Below are positions 35,706 through 43,713 of a stretch of DNA of 64,000 bases, one piece after another. Source of the stretch: Emticicia aquatilis (GTDB lineage Bacteria; Bacteroidota; Bacteroidia; Cytophagales; Spirosomataceae). Location of the stretch: positions 186,001 through 250,000 of the forward strand of contig NZ_BMKK01000010.1 in assembly GCF_014644295.1 (NCBI RefSeq). The letters run 5' to 3'. How positions within the stretch are numbered: the first letter of the stretch is position 1; each line of letters opens with the position of its first letter. Under the pieces are notes generated by a model. That model made no database searches. It was not told the DNA's origin and saw nothing but the letters and a program-made list of their open reading frames with translations. The translations under genes were made by a program, and so were the position numbers.

Positions 35706-36113
35706 TCAGCCCAAACAGGGTGGACGAAAAAGAGAAGTAGTGAGCGTAGAATAGTGGCTCGTCTTGTAAGAAAAATTGTTTTGAACGGTGAGAATCACAC
35801 TTTCAAAAGTCGGCGAAAACACAAAGTTTTCGTGGTGGAAGGTTTCTTCTAAAAGCTTCTTGAAACTTTGCTCTTGGCGGTCGGCTTCTTTGCTGGCTTT
35901 GTCTTCGGCTACTTTATTGAGTTGTTTGGCCAAATAACATTTACCATTACATTGTAGCTCTGGCTTAAAGCGGTTTTCGCAGAGATTTTTGATGATGTAA
36001 TCCTTGTTCAATTCAAAATCAAGATAAACCACAGGCACTACCAGTATGCGTACACTGGTAAGCAATAGCAGAAAAACTGCTAAGCCTCGTTTACTGTTTG
36101 ATATTAAATTCAT
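35706..36113 (-). CDS. Small CNGKC-motif membrane protein of unknown function
   Basis: A 135-residue protein with an N-terminal hydrophobic segment (FLLLLTSVRILVVPVVY) and then YIIKNLCENRFKPELQCNGKCYLAKQLNKV, a helical region and an unremarkable C-terminus. The CEN...CNGKC cysteines may bind metal or form disulfides. I know this only as a recurring Bacteroidota protein near metal and TonB genes. It is the probable first gene of the metal locus. Confidence 0.65.
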   Translation of the reverse strand: MNLISNSKRGLAVFLLLLTSVRILVVPVVYLDFELNKDYIIKNLCENRFKPELQCNGKCYLAKQLNKVAEDKASKEADRQEQSFKKLLEETFHHENFVFSPTFESVILTVQNNFSYKTSHYSTLTTSLFRPPCLG

Positions 36114-36157
36114 GTCGCAAAGCTAAATCACGATTTTGGCTGAACCAATGATTATCG

Positions 36158-37195
36158 TCATTTTTTTAACGTACAAAGCAACACTTTATTTCCAAACACC
36201 GTGCCTATCAATAATTTATCGCCAAAAACTGCCCCCACACTTGACCCCGAAACGGGCGTGCCATCATTGAGATAGATGCTTTCGAGAGTATAATATTCTT
36301 TTGATTGATAATTGATTTTGATGATTTCGGAAGGAGAAGGTTTGCTTCGGTCTTTTGAATGAGCCAAATAAGAAAGCAATTTTGGATGGCAGCCTACCCA
36401 AAGATTACCGTATTCATCAATCTCAATATTATCCGCTCCGTTGATTGTAATTTCGTCTGATTCTGTGAGTTTTCCCGTAGTCAAATCACGGTCGAAAACC
36501 CTAATTTTTCGCCCAGAAGTGGCAGCAACAAAAAGTTTTTTACCATCAAGACTAATATTGATTCCATTGGCATACAAAAAACCATCGGCTACTACTTTGG
36601 CTCTTTGCCCATCGTAATAACATACATTTCCCATGGCAATTTGCAGTAAATCTTTTTTGCTTCGCCAATCTGATTTTTCTTCGTCGTGGTCGTTGGTCAA
36701 ATAAAAAGAATGCTCGCCCACCGCCACAATATCATTCGGACTCACAAACAGCGAACTCGTGATACTTTCGAGATGCACAAGCGAAGAATCAGTAAAATCA
36801 AAAACCTCGACGTAATCGCCTTTTTTTCGGTGATTGATTACGAAAAGTCTCTTTGCACCCTCAAGTGTGCGATACAAACTGATACCGTGTGGATGAAAAT
36901 CGAAAGTGACTTTTTCGGTAAGTTTGATTGGCTTAGGTGTATTTTCTTTGGTGTTTAGCAGAAAAATCGCCCCATTTTTCGAGTCATCACTAAAATCATT
37001 TGAAGAAATGAGAGCAAGTCCAGTAGCTTTATCGAATGTTATATCTTCTGCCCCACCAAAACCATCAATCTCGGTTACAGTACCATTGAAATGAGGTTTG
37101 ACGGTCGTAAAAACACCAGCGTTGTAGAGTGTTTTTCCTATAAAAACAATGATAATAGCAACTATTCCGAGAGAGATTTTAAGCCAAAGTTTCAT
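36158..37195 (-). CDS. Paraoxonase/arylesterase-like beta-propeller
   Basis: A 345-residue protein with an N-terminal membrane anchor (LKISLGIVAIIIVFIGKTLY). Family features are GAEDITFD, FDFHPHGISLYR, SPNDIVAV, FYLTNDHDE, GFLYANGINIS and GADNIEIDEYGNLWVGCHPKLL, which follow the calcium-binding and catalytic residues of serum paraoxonases. It should hydrolyse lactones or aryl esters outside the cytoplasm. Confidence 0.85.
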   Translation of the reverse strand: MKLWLKISLGIVAIIIVFIGKTLYNAGVFTTVKPHFNGTVTEIDGFGGAEDITFDKATGLALISSNDFSDDSKNGAIFLLNTKENTPKPIKLTEKVTFDFHPHGISLYRTLEGAKRLFVINHRKKGDYVEVFDFTDSSLVHLESITSSLFVSPNDIVAVGEHSFYLTNDHDEEKSDWRSKKDLLQIAMGNVCYYDGQRAKVVADGFLYANGINISLDGKKLFVAATSGRKIRVFDRDLTTGKLTESDEITINGADNIEIDEYGNLWVGCHPKLLSYLAHSKDRSKPSPSEIIKINYQSKEYYTLESIYLNDGTPVSGSSVGAVFGDKLLIGTVFGNKVLLCTLKK

Positions 37196-37219
37196 AATTA
37201 AGTGTTTTTAATAATCTTA

Positions 37220-37250
37220 TGGTGTCTGATATTGGGTATATAAGACACCA
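37220..37250 (-). terminator. Weak hairpin after the TIM-barrel gene
   Basis: Stem tggtgtct/agacacca with a 15-nt loop. It lies 40 bp beyond the stop of the minus-strand gene at 37290-38189. The T-run is poor, so function as terminator is uncertain. Confidence 0.45.
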
Positions 37251-37289
37251 CATTTTTCATAAAGTTGCTTTTACTAAGGGCGGTTCGGA

Positions 37290-38189
37290 CTAAATATCAC
37301 AGATATTTACACCTTGCTTCAAAGAAGCCAGTTTGTCGGCACGAATCGGAATGAATTCTTGGGCAACAAAACCTTTGAAACCCGTTTCGGCAATGGCACT
37401 CATGATAGCAGGATAATAAATTTCTTGAGTTTCGTCAATCTCGTGGCGACCAGGTACCCCGCCAGTGTGGTAGTGAGCAATATATTTATGATTATCACGG
37501 ATTCGACGAATGATATCGCCTTCCATGATTTGCATGTGGTAAATATCGTAGAGCAACTTAAAATTATCCGAATCAATGCTTTTGCAGAGTTCAACGCCCC
37601 AATCGGTGTGGTCGCACATATAATCTGCGTGGTCAACCCTACTATTGAGCAATTCCATCACGATTGTCACCTTTTTCTTTTCGGCATATTTCATGATTTT
37701 CTTCAAACCTCTGGCACAATTTTTCAGGCCGTCTTCATCGTTCAACTTTTTCTCACGATTTCCCGAAAAACATATCAAATTCTTGAAACCCGCCTTTGAT
37801 GTTTCATCAATCAGATACTTATACCATTCTTCGAGTCCATCGTGGTTTTCTTTTTTGTTCCAGCCTTTGGTTATACCATAATCTTTGCCGATTCCCGAAA
37901 CCATCGCACAAGTAAGGTCATGTTTTTTTACAGTTTCAAATTCCTCAACGGTCAATAATTCGATTGATTGCAAACCTATATTTTTTGCAGCTCGGCAGAG
38001 AGCATCAAGGTCAATTGAGTCGTAGCACCAACGGCAAACTGAGTGATTAATGCGTCCTTTGAGTGCTGCTCCCATAATATTATCGGCAGCTTCGAGGCGA
38101 GAAGCAACTGCTCCAGTAAGGGCTACGGCGGCAGCTCCTTCTACGATTTTTTTCATAGCTTTTCGGCGAGAAGTATTGTTTTCCATCAA
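37290..38189 (-). CDS. Hydroxypyruvate isomerase-like TIM barrel, exported
   Basis: A 299-residue xylose-isomerase-like TIM barrel. The N-terminus (NNTSRRKAMKKIVEGAAAVALTGAVASRLEA) looks like a twin-arginine-type export signal. Metal and catalytic segments include VMELLNSRVDH, LLYDIYHMQIMEGDII, AHYHTGGVPGRHEID and FVAQEFIPIR, following the hydroxypyruvate isomerase (Hyi) pattern. ATG at 38189 or 38186. Confidence 0.85.
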   Translation of the reverse strand: MMENNTSRRKAMKKIVEGAAAVALTGAVASRLEAADNIMGAALKGRINHSVCRWCYDSIDLDALCRAAKNIGLQSIELLTVEEFETVKKHDLTCAMVSGIGKDYGITKGWNKKENHDGLEEWYKYLIDETSKAGFKNLICFSGNREKKLNDEDGLKNCARGLKKIMKYAEKKKVTIVMELLNSRVDHADYMCDHTDWGVELCKSIDSDNFKLLYDIYHMQIMEGDIIRRIRDNHKYIAHYHTGGVPGRHEIDETQEIYYPAIMSAIAETGFKGFVAQEFIPIRADKLASLKQGVNICDI

Positions 38190-38400
38190 AATATTTGTTC
38201 TTCCCGTGTGGGTCTTTTTGTGAAATTTAATTGAATTTAATAGAGGGGCAATTTAAGCCAAAAAAATTGATTATAAATAATTTGCACTGAAAATAGCACT
38301 AAAATATAATAAAAAAATCAGTTGAACGTATAATGTCTGTGAAAGTTTACAAGGTGTAAATTCTGAACACATTACCCAAAACAATTTAGCACAAACAACA

Positions 38401-38850
38401 ATGAAAAACACCCCAAAAATTTTGGTTTTGTTAGTACTGACACTCTTCGTGAGTTCATGTTTCAAAAAACTGAAAGAAGACTTGACTCCATCTGGTTCGG
38501 CTACACTAATTGCCAATGGAACAAGCGTAAATTTAGGAACCCCAACGGCCGTTACACTGCTCGGAGTCGTGACAATTGAAGCCAACAAAGATAAAAGCGG
38601 CTATACGATTCTACTCAATAAGGCTGATATTAAGGCAGGAAAAACCTATGACCTGAAAAGCTCAACGGGCGTGTTTACGTTCTTGCACGATGGCACTTAT
38701 TACTCGCCAAGCACAGGTACTTTAGAAATCACGAAATTCACTGATAATAAAGTTGTTGAAGGCAAATTTAGTTTTGAAGGAAACGCCGTAGGAAGTACCA
38801 GCAAAAAAATGACTGCCAGCGGCACTTTTAGTGTGAATATTATTTTGTAA
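38401..38850 (+). CDS. Small lipoprotein, unknown function
   Basis: A 149-residue lipoprotein (lipobox FVSSC at residues 16-20). The rest is beta-rich (TGVFTFLHDGTYYSPSTGTLEITKFTDNKVVEGKFSFEGNAVG), like the DUF6252-type lipoproteins of this phylum. Its own terminator follows. Confidence 0.75.
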   Translation: MKNTPKILVLLVLTLFVSSCFKKLKEDLTPSGSATLIANGTSVNLGTPTAVTLLGVVTIEANKDKSGYTILLNKADIKAGKTYDLKSSTGVFTFLHDGTYYSPSTGTLEITKFTDNKVVEGKFSFEGNAVGSTSKKMTASGTFSVNIIL

Positions 38851-38869
38851 AATAGCATTTTTGATTCAT

Positions 38870-38902
38870 AAAAGACACTGCTCAGCCATTGCAGTGTCTT
38901 TT
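38870..38902 (+). terminator. Intrinsic terminator
   Basis: Perfect 12-bp stem aaaagacactgc/gcagtgtctttt with a 9-nt loop and a T-rich end, 20 bp after the lipoprotein stop. Confidence 0.9.
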
Positions 38903-39017
38903 GTTTTGAGCAAGTTTGTATATCAAAAAGCAGCATTCGTCAAATAAATTTGTTGGGGTGTTGAACGGTGGTATAATTTTAGGTGTTATCTTTCTAACAA
39001 TTTTAAAGAAGAGTCTC

Positions 39018-39827
39018 ATGAACAAAGAATTTTTCCAACATATCTTCGACAAACATCAGCAGGCCGAACCAGTGCCACCAACCAAAGAAATTGCGGCTTG
39101 GGCATTACGCATTATTCGGTTGTTGTTTCCTGAGCAAACCAAAGAATATTTCCGCTCGGAAGAAGAAATTGAGATTCAATTTAAAAACCTCGAATTAGAG
39201 CTACGAAATATTCTAATTTCGACGTATCAATGTAAAAGTTGCAATCCAGAAAGCGAAGCAAACGCATTTTTTGAAAGTATCCCCGAAATATATCGAACAC
39301 TAAAGACTGATATTCAGGCGATTATCGAAGGAGACCCCGCAGCCAAGAGTGAATTTGAAGTGGTGCGTGCTTACCCAGGTTTTTATGCCATTACGTTTTA
39401 TAGAATTGCCCACGAATTGCACAAATTGGAGATTCCGCTTCTACCGAGAATCTTGACTGAATATGCCCACTCAAAAACAGGAATTGATATTCATCCAGGG
39501 GCAACAATCGACGAATATTTTTTCATCGACCACGGTACTGGAATTGTTATCGGTGAAAGCTGTATCATTGGCAAGCACGTAAAACTTTATCAAGGCGTTA
39601 CGCTCGGAGCATTGAGTGTTGAGAAAACTTTGGCCAATACCAAACGTCACCCAACGGTAGAAAACAATGTAGTAATTTATTCGGGAGCGACAATTTTAGG
39701 AGGAAACACAGTCATTGGCGAACACTCAATTATCGGTGGAAACGTTTGGCTAACGAAGTCAGTACCTTCATACTCAACGGTTTATCACAAACCTGAAATT
39801 AAGGTTGTAGAACGTGTAATGGAATAA
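39018..39827 (+). CDS. cysE: Serine O-acetyltransferase
   Basis: Makes O-acetylserine for cysteine synthesis. The start at 39018 (MNKEFFQHIFDKHQQ) fits the family; the frame is open 34 codons upstream but that part reads like intergenic DNA. The N-terminal helical part (YQCKSCNPESEANAFFESIPEIYRTLKTDIQAI) and the left-handed beta-helix (DIHPGATIDEYFFIDHGTGIVIGE, LYQGVTLGALS, GATILGGNTVIG) are complete. It is followed by cysM, 97 bp away across a large hairpin. Confidence 0.93.
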   Translation: MNKEFFQHIFDKHQQAEPVPPTKEIAAWALRIIRLLFPEQTKEYFRSEEEIEIQFKNLELELRNILISTYQCKSCNPESEANAFFESIPEIYRTLKTDIQAIIEGDPAAKSEFEVVRAYPGFYAITFYRIAHELHKLEIPLLPRILTEYAHSKTGIDIHPGATIDEYFFIDHGTGIVIGESCIIGKHVKLYQGVTLGALSVEKTLANTKRHPTVENNVVIYSGATILGGNTVIGEHSIIGGNVWLTKSVPSYSTVYHKPEIKVVERVME

Positions 39828-39840
39828 AAAAATAATTTTG

Positions 39841-39918
39841 AATGCTTCAATGATAGAATGAGTGAATGAATATCCTCTTTTCTATTCTATCATTGAAGCA
39901 TTCACTCATTCACTCATT
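39841..39918 (+). repeat. Long hairpin between cysE and cysM
   Basis: A perfect 19-bp inverted repeat (39841-39859 with 39884-39902) encloses and is followed by further text built from the word gaatgagt (agtgaatgaa inside; attcactcattcactcatt after). Arms can pair in several registers. Confidence 0.85.
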
Positions 39919-39924
39919 AATATT

Positions 39925-40794
39925 ATGACCATCATCGACCTTGTAGGAAATACACCACTTGTAGAATTAACAAAACTCAATCCAAATCCCAACGTAAAGA
40001 TATACGGCAAACTCGAAGGGAATAATCCTGCGGGAAGCGTGAAAGACCGCCCTGCATTGAATATGATTAGAAGTGCCGTTGAACGTGGAGATATAAAGAA
40101 AGGCATGAAACTAATTGAAGCAACAAGTGGAAATACTGGAATTGCTTTGGCAATGATTGCCCGACTGTTTGATTTAGAGATTGAACTCATAATGCCCGCA
40201 AACTCTACCCGTGAGCGAACGCTTACGATGGAGGCATTCGGAGCAAAAGTTGTACTACTCGAAAATATCGAAAAATGCCGAGATTACGCCGAAGCACAAG
40301 CCAAAACTGGCCAATATTATATGCTCGACCAATTTGCTAATCCCGATAATTATTACGCACATTATAAAACCACTGGCCCCGAAATTTGGCGAGATACTGA
40401 CCAAAAAGTAACGCACTTTGTGAGTTCGATGGGAACAACTGGTACGATAATGGGAACTTCGATGTTTTTGAAAGAAGTAAATCCAGCCATTCAGATTGTG
40501 GGTTGTCAGCCAACCGAAGGTTCGTCGATTCCGGGAATTAGACGCTGGCCAACTGAATATCTACCAAAGATTTTCGACCCAAGTCGAGTAGATAGAGTAA
40601 TGGATATTGCCGAAGCAGAAGCAACCGAAATGGCACAAAAACTGGCTAAAACTGAAGGGATTTTTGCGGGAATGAGTTCGGGTGGAGCAGCAGCAGCAGC
40701 CATCAGATTAGCCCAAGAATTAGAATCAGGTGTAATTGTCTTCATCTGCTGCGACCGTGGCGATAGATATTTATCGAGTAATTTGTTTGGGTGA
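39925..40794 (+). CDS. cysM: Cysteine synthase (O-acetylserine sulfhydrylase, CysM type)
   Basis: PLP enzyme that makes cysteine from O-acetylserine. It starts at 39925 (MTIIDLVGNTPLVEL); the upstream 21 codons lie in the hairpin. The PLP lysine is in NPAGSVKDRP (about residues 34-43), the substrate loop in EATSGNTGIAL and the phosphate loop near SSMGTTGTIMG. The C-terminus GVIVFICCDRGDRYLSSNLFG is typical. Length 289 is close to CysM. Confidence 0.93.
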   Translation: MTIIDLVGNTPLVELTKLNPNPNVKIYGKLEGNNPAGSVKDRPALNMIRSAVERGDIKKGMKLIEATSGNTGIALAMIARLFDLEIELIMPANSTRERTLTMEAFGAKVVLLENIEKCRDYAEAQAKTGQYYMLDQFANPDNYYAHYKTTGPEIWRDTDQKVTHFVSSMGTTGTIMGTSMFLKEVNPAIQIVGCQPTEGSSIPGIRRWPTEYLPKIFDPSRVDRVMDIAEAEATEMAQKLAKTEGIFAGMSSGGAAAAAIRLAQELESGVIVFICCDRGDRYLSSNLFG

Positions 40795-40806
40795 TATTTG
40801 TTAGAT

Positions 40807-40855
40807 ATGAATTATGAGATATGAGTTATAAAAAACTTCATATCTCATAATTCAT
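40807..40855 (+). repeat. Perfect 15-bp inverted repeat after cysM
   Basis: atgaattatgagata (40807-40821) pairs with tatctcataattcat (40841-40855), and the inner text (tgagtt/aacttca) extends the stem with a bulge. It probably terminates both cysM and the convergent lipoprotein gene, though the T-run is weak. Confidence 0.75.
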
Positions 40856-40868
40856 CAATCATATCTAT

Positions 40869-41342
40869 TTACTGACATTTCACTTTCACCAAAGTCTCCG
40901 AAACCGTAGCTTTTGCGGGGTCTTTCATTTTTAGTTTACCACTTTTATCTTCCATCAATTCACCGCTCATTACGAGTAGCTTATCGCCTTCCATTCTCAA
41001 AATTCTTTCTTCAACTTGGTTACTGCCTTCTATCACATAATCATAATCAACAATTAAGTCATTACCCACTTTTTTGCCTTTTAGGGTGCCAGTTGCACTA
41101 TCTTTTTCCCACAAAAGCTCACTCATTTCTCCCCTTACCGAGTCGCCTTTCATTATTAATTTTACTGATGTTACGTCTTTCTTAAATCTAAATTCGTAGC
41201 AAACAGTTTCTTCTGCAACAGTAGCTGTTGTGGTGGCAACGGTATCGGCACTGACAGTAGTTGAGTCCGAACTGGCAGTTTCGGTTTTCTTCGATTGGCA
41301 AGCAGCCAACGCCATAAATAATAGGAAATAAACTTTTTTCAT
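40869..41342 (-). CDS. Lipoprotein, unknown function
   Basis: A 157-residue lipoprotein (MKKVYFLLFMALAAC lipobox), a Thr/Ser-rich linker (about residues 20-45) and a compact beta-rich domain (FRFKKDVTSVKLIMKGDSVRGEMSELLW). Two cysteines remain (ETVCYEF and final KVKCQ). No family recognised. Confidence 0.72.
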   Translation of the reverse strand: MKKVYFLLFMALAACQSKKTETASSDSTTVSADTVATTTATVAEETVCYEFRFKKDVTSVKLIMKGDSVRGEMSELLWEKDSATGTLKGKKVGNDLIVDYDYVIEGSNQVEERILRMEGDKLLVMSGELMEDKSGKLKMKDPAKATVSETLVKVKCQ

Positions 41343-41545
41343 GATTTGTCTTTATTGAAGGGTTGATACTATATTTCTACAAAAATAAAGTTTTTATTGA
41401 TTGAAAAAGAGTTCAATAAGTTTTTTATAGAATGGCTTTCTGTGTTTTTTTACCTTTTATCAGCTTAATTCACCAATCTTCACTAAATTTCAATTAAATG
41501 TATCTTCAAACGTCTTCAAATCAAACAGCGAATGTTTGATATTTA

Positions 41546-42100
41546 ATGAACACTACCGAACAAAATAATCAGATTCAAAAAACCGTCAGCGGCGAACGTC
41601 AGCGACTGTTGGGCTTTATCCGACAGCGGGTACCTTCGCTACACGATGCCGAAGATGTGTTGCAGGAAGTTTTTTATGAGTTGGTAGAAATGTACAGATT
41701 AACCAAACCTATCGACCAAACGGTGGCTTGGATGTTTACGGTAGCTCGCAATAAAATTAATGATTTTTATCGCAGAAAAAAAGTAGATGCACTCGAAGAG
41801 TTGACGAGTAGCCCCAACGATGAAGACGAAAAACTATCATTGTTTGATATGCTTCCAGATGGCTCAAATCAAGACCTGATGATGCAGGAAACTATCTTGG
41901 AGGCACTTTCAGAAGCACTCGAAGAACTACCTGCTCATCAAAGATTAGTCTTTGAATTGCACGAGCTGGAGGATAAACCGTTCAAAGAAATTTCGGAAAT
42001 AACGGGCGTAAAAGTAAGTGTTTTGGTTTCAGAAAAACGACAAGCGATATTGTTTTTGAGAGATAAACTGCGGTATCTGTACGAAGATTTATTTGAGTAA
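41546..42100 (+). CDS. ECF-type RNA polymerase sigma factor
   Basis: A 184-residue sigma-70 family factor. Region 2 is ERQRLLGFIRQRVPSLHDAEDVLQEVFYELVEMY ... VARNKINDFYRRKKVD; region 4 is LEELPAHQRLVFELHELEDKPFKEISEITGVKVSVLVSEKRQAILFLRDKLRYLYEDL. No anti-sigma factor follows; two small membrane proteins do, which may be targets or regulators. Confidence 0.92.
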   Translation: MNTTEQNNQIQKTVSGERQRLLGFIRQRVPSLHDAEDVLQEVFYELVEMYRLTKPIDQTVAWMFTVARNKINDFYRRKKVDALEELTSSPNDEDEKLSLFDMLPDGSNQDLMMQETILEALSEALEELPAHQRLVFELHELEDKPFKEISEITGVKVSVLVSEKRQAILFLRDKLRYLYEDLFE

Positions 42101-42129
42101 AACTTAGCACAAAATTAAGATAAAAGAAA

Positions 42130-42414
42130 ATGACAACATTATGGATTTTAGGCGGAATCGCTATCGGAGTTATAGCCGTTGCCGCAATGAGTTTGGCAGT
42201 TATGTATTTATGGAATTGGTTAGCACCAACTGTTTTCAAATTGCCCACAATTAAGTTTAAGCACGCTTTGGGTTTATTGGTTTTGAGTAAACTACTCTTC
42301 GGAGGCTTTGGAGGTTGGCACGGTGGACATCGTGGATTTCATCACGGAATGAAGCATGAACAATGCAAAGAATGGAAGATGAATTCCGACAAAAAAGATT
42401 CAATTATTAAGTAA
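42130..42414 (+). CDS. Small His-rich membrane protein (paralogue 1)
   Basis: A 94-residue protein: N-terminal helix (TLWILGGIAIGVIAVAAMSLAVMYLWNWL), the shared motif LPTIKFKHALGLLVLSKLLFGGFGG, then a His/Gly stretch (GWHGGHRGFHHGMKHEQCKEW). It is homologous in layout to the next gene and starts 29 bp after the sigma factor. His/Cys content suggests metal binding, which is inference. Confidence 0.8.
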   Translation: MTTLWILGGIAIGVIAVAAMSLAVMYLWNWLAPTVFKLPTIKFKHALGLLVLSKLLFGGFGGWHGGHRGFHHGMKHEQCKEWKMNSDKKDSIIK

Positions 42415-42494
42415 AATTCAACGGTCAATAGTCCACCGTGAATAATCAAATGCTGGACTTGACTTATTATTAATTTCAAAAATATTAAAAGAAA

Positions 42495-42848
42495 ATGAGA
42501 AAGTTTTGGTTTTTAAAAGGGTTTGCCATAGTAGCAGGGTTTATTTTTATCGGTGGTTTTGCGGTTATGAGTTTATGGAATTGGCTAATTCCAAGCATTT
42601 TCGGACTGGCAACAATCACTTGGATTCAAGCTCTTGGGTTATTGGTCTTATCTAAAATTCTCTTCGGTGGTTTCCGTGGCGGCGGTGGCTGGGGAGGCGG
42701 TTGTGGCGGAAATCGCCACCATTTTTGGAAACAAAAAATGGCCGAACGCATGGCTAACATGACTCCCGAAGAAAAAGAACATTTCAGAGCAAAAATGAAA
42801 AATCGTTGGGGTAAATGGACTGAGAAAAGTGTGGAGAATAAAGATTGA
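42495..42848 (+). CDS. Small Gly-rich membrane protein (paralogue 2)
   Basis: A 117-residue protein with an N-terminal helix (FAIVAGFIFIGGFAVMSLWNWLIP), the motif TWIQALGLLVLSKILFGGF and a Gly-rich stretch. Its C-terminus (MAERMANMTPEEKEHFRAKMKNRWGKW) resembles the helix of CpxP/Spy-type metal or stress sensors. Paralogue of the previous gene. Confidence 0.8.
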   Translation: MRKFWFLKGFAIVAGFIFIGGFAVMSLWNWLIPSIFGLATITWIQALGLLVLSKILFGGFRGGGGWGGGCGGNRHHFWKQKMAERMANMTPEEKEHFRAKMKNRWGKWTEKSVENKD

Positions 42849-42884
42849 TTTTTCAGTTAATAAGGTTCTAAATGTTTTGTAATT

Positions 42885-42933
42885 TTGCATCATAATTTAA
42901 GTCTTTGGAGACCAAACTTAGATTATGATGCAA
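42885..42933 (+). promoter_or_regulatory. Long hairpin with embedded -7 box
   Basis: Left ttgcatcataat (42885-42896) pairs perfectly with attatgatgcaa (42922-42933); inner parts aagt/actt and tttgg/ccaaa also pair with a 2-nt bulge. A TAATTTTG -7 box (42880-42887) runs into the left arm, and a T-rich run follows. It may be a terminator for the sigma/membrane gene set, a promoter, or both. Confidence 0.6.
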
Positions 42934-42964
42934 TTTGTTTTAACAAGATATTTTCGATAAAAAA

Positions 42965-43477
42965 ATGATTAGTGCAGCTACAATTCAAGATATTCCCGAA
43001 CTAAACATATTAATAAATTCAGCTTACAGAGGTGAATCTTCTAAAAAAGGTTGGACAACCGAAGAACATCTCCTCGGTGGCATCAGAACTGATGAAGAGA
43101 ATCTTAGCGAACTTCTTCAAAAAGAAAATGTAACAATTCTAAAATACACCGAAAACAATCAAATCATTGGCTCGGTATATCTCGAAAAGCAAGATAAAAA
43201 GTTATATCTCGGTATGCTCACTGTTTCACCCGAATTGCAAGGTGGCGGTGTTGGCAAAAAACTAATGCAAGCAGCCGAAGATTTTGCACGTAATACTCAG
43301 CTTAACAAAATCTCGATGACGGTGATTTCTGTACGTAAAGAACTGATAGCATATTACGAAAGAAGAGGCTACAAAAACACTGGAGAAACGAAGCCTTTCC
43401 CGATGACCGACCCTAAATTTGGACTACCCAAACAGTTTTTAGAGTTCATTGTAATGGAGAAAGAAATAGCTCAATAA
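42965..43477 (+). CDS. GNAT family N-acetyltransferase
   Basis: A 170-residue acetyltransferase. The acetyl-CoA site is LGMLTVSPELQGGGVGKKLMQAAEDFAR (Q-G-G-G-V-G-K), followed by VISVRKELIAYYERRGYKNTGE. Substrate unknown. Confidence 0.88.
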   Translation: MISAATIQDIPELNILINSAYRGESSKKGWTTEEHLLGGIRTDEENLSELLQKENVTILKYTENNQIIGSVYLEKQDKKLYLGMLTVSPELQGGGVGKKLMQAAEDFARNTQLNKISMTVISVRKELIAYYERRGYKNTGETKPFPMTDPKFGLPKQFLEFIVMEKEIAQ

Positions 43478-43660
43478 TATGCCAAACTTCAGTTTTCACG
43501 GGTCAACTACAAGATTTTGGCTCGTGAAAACCCTTCCAAAAATACCTTCAAATTCATCTACTTTTAAAGGATTATATACTTTTTCGCTAAAAAACCTCAA
43601 TTTTTTAGCCCCTAACTATTGTTTTTCAAAGATTATTGTACAAATTGTCAGTTTTTTTCG

Positions 43661-43668
43661 TATCTTTG
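43661..43668 (+). promoter_or_regulatory. Likely -7 box of the glycogen-synthase-domain gene
   Basis: TATCTTTG followed by CA, 46 bp before the start codon; a TTG at 43636-43638 is 22 bp upstream, a little beyond the usual spacer. Confidence 0.5.
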
Positions 43669-43713
43669 CATACTTTTTTTGGAAGACACCTCCCACTAAT
43701 AATATATTGAGAT

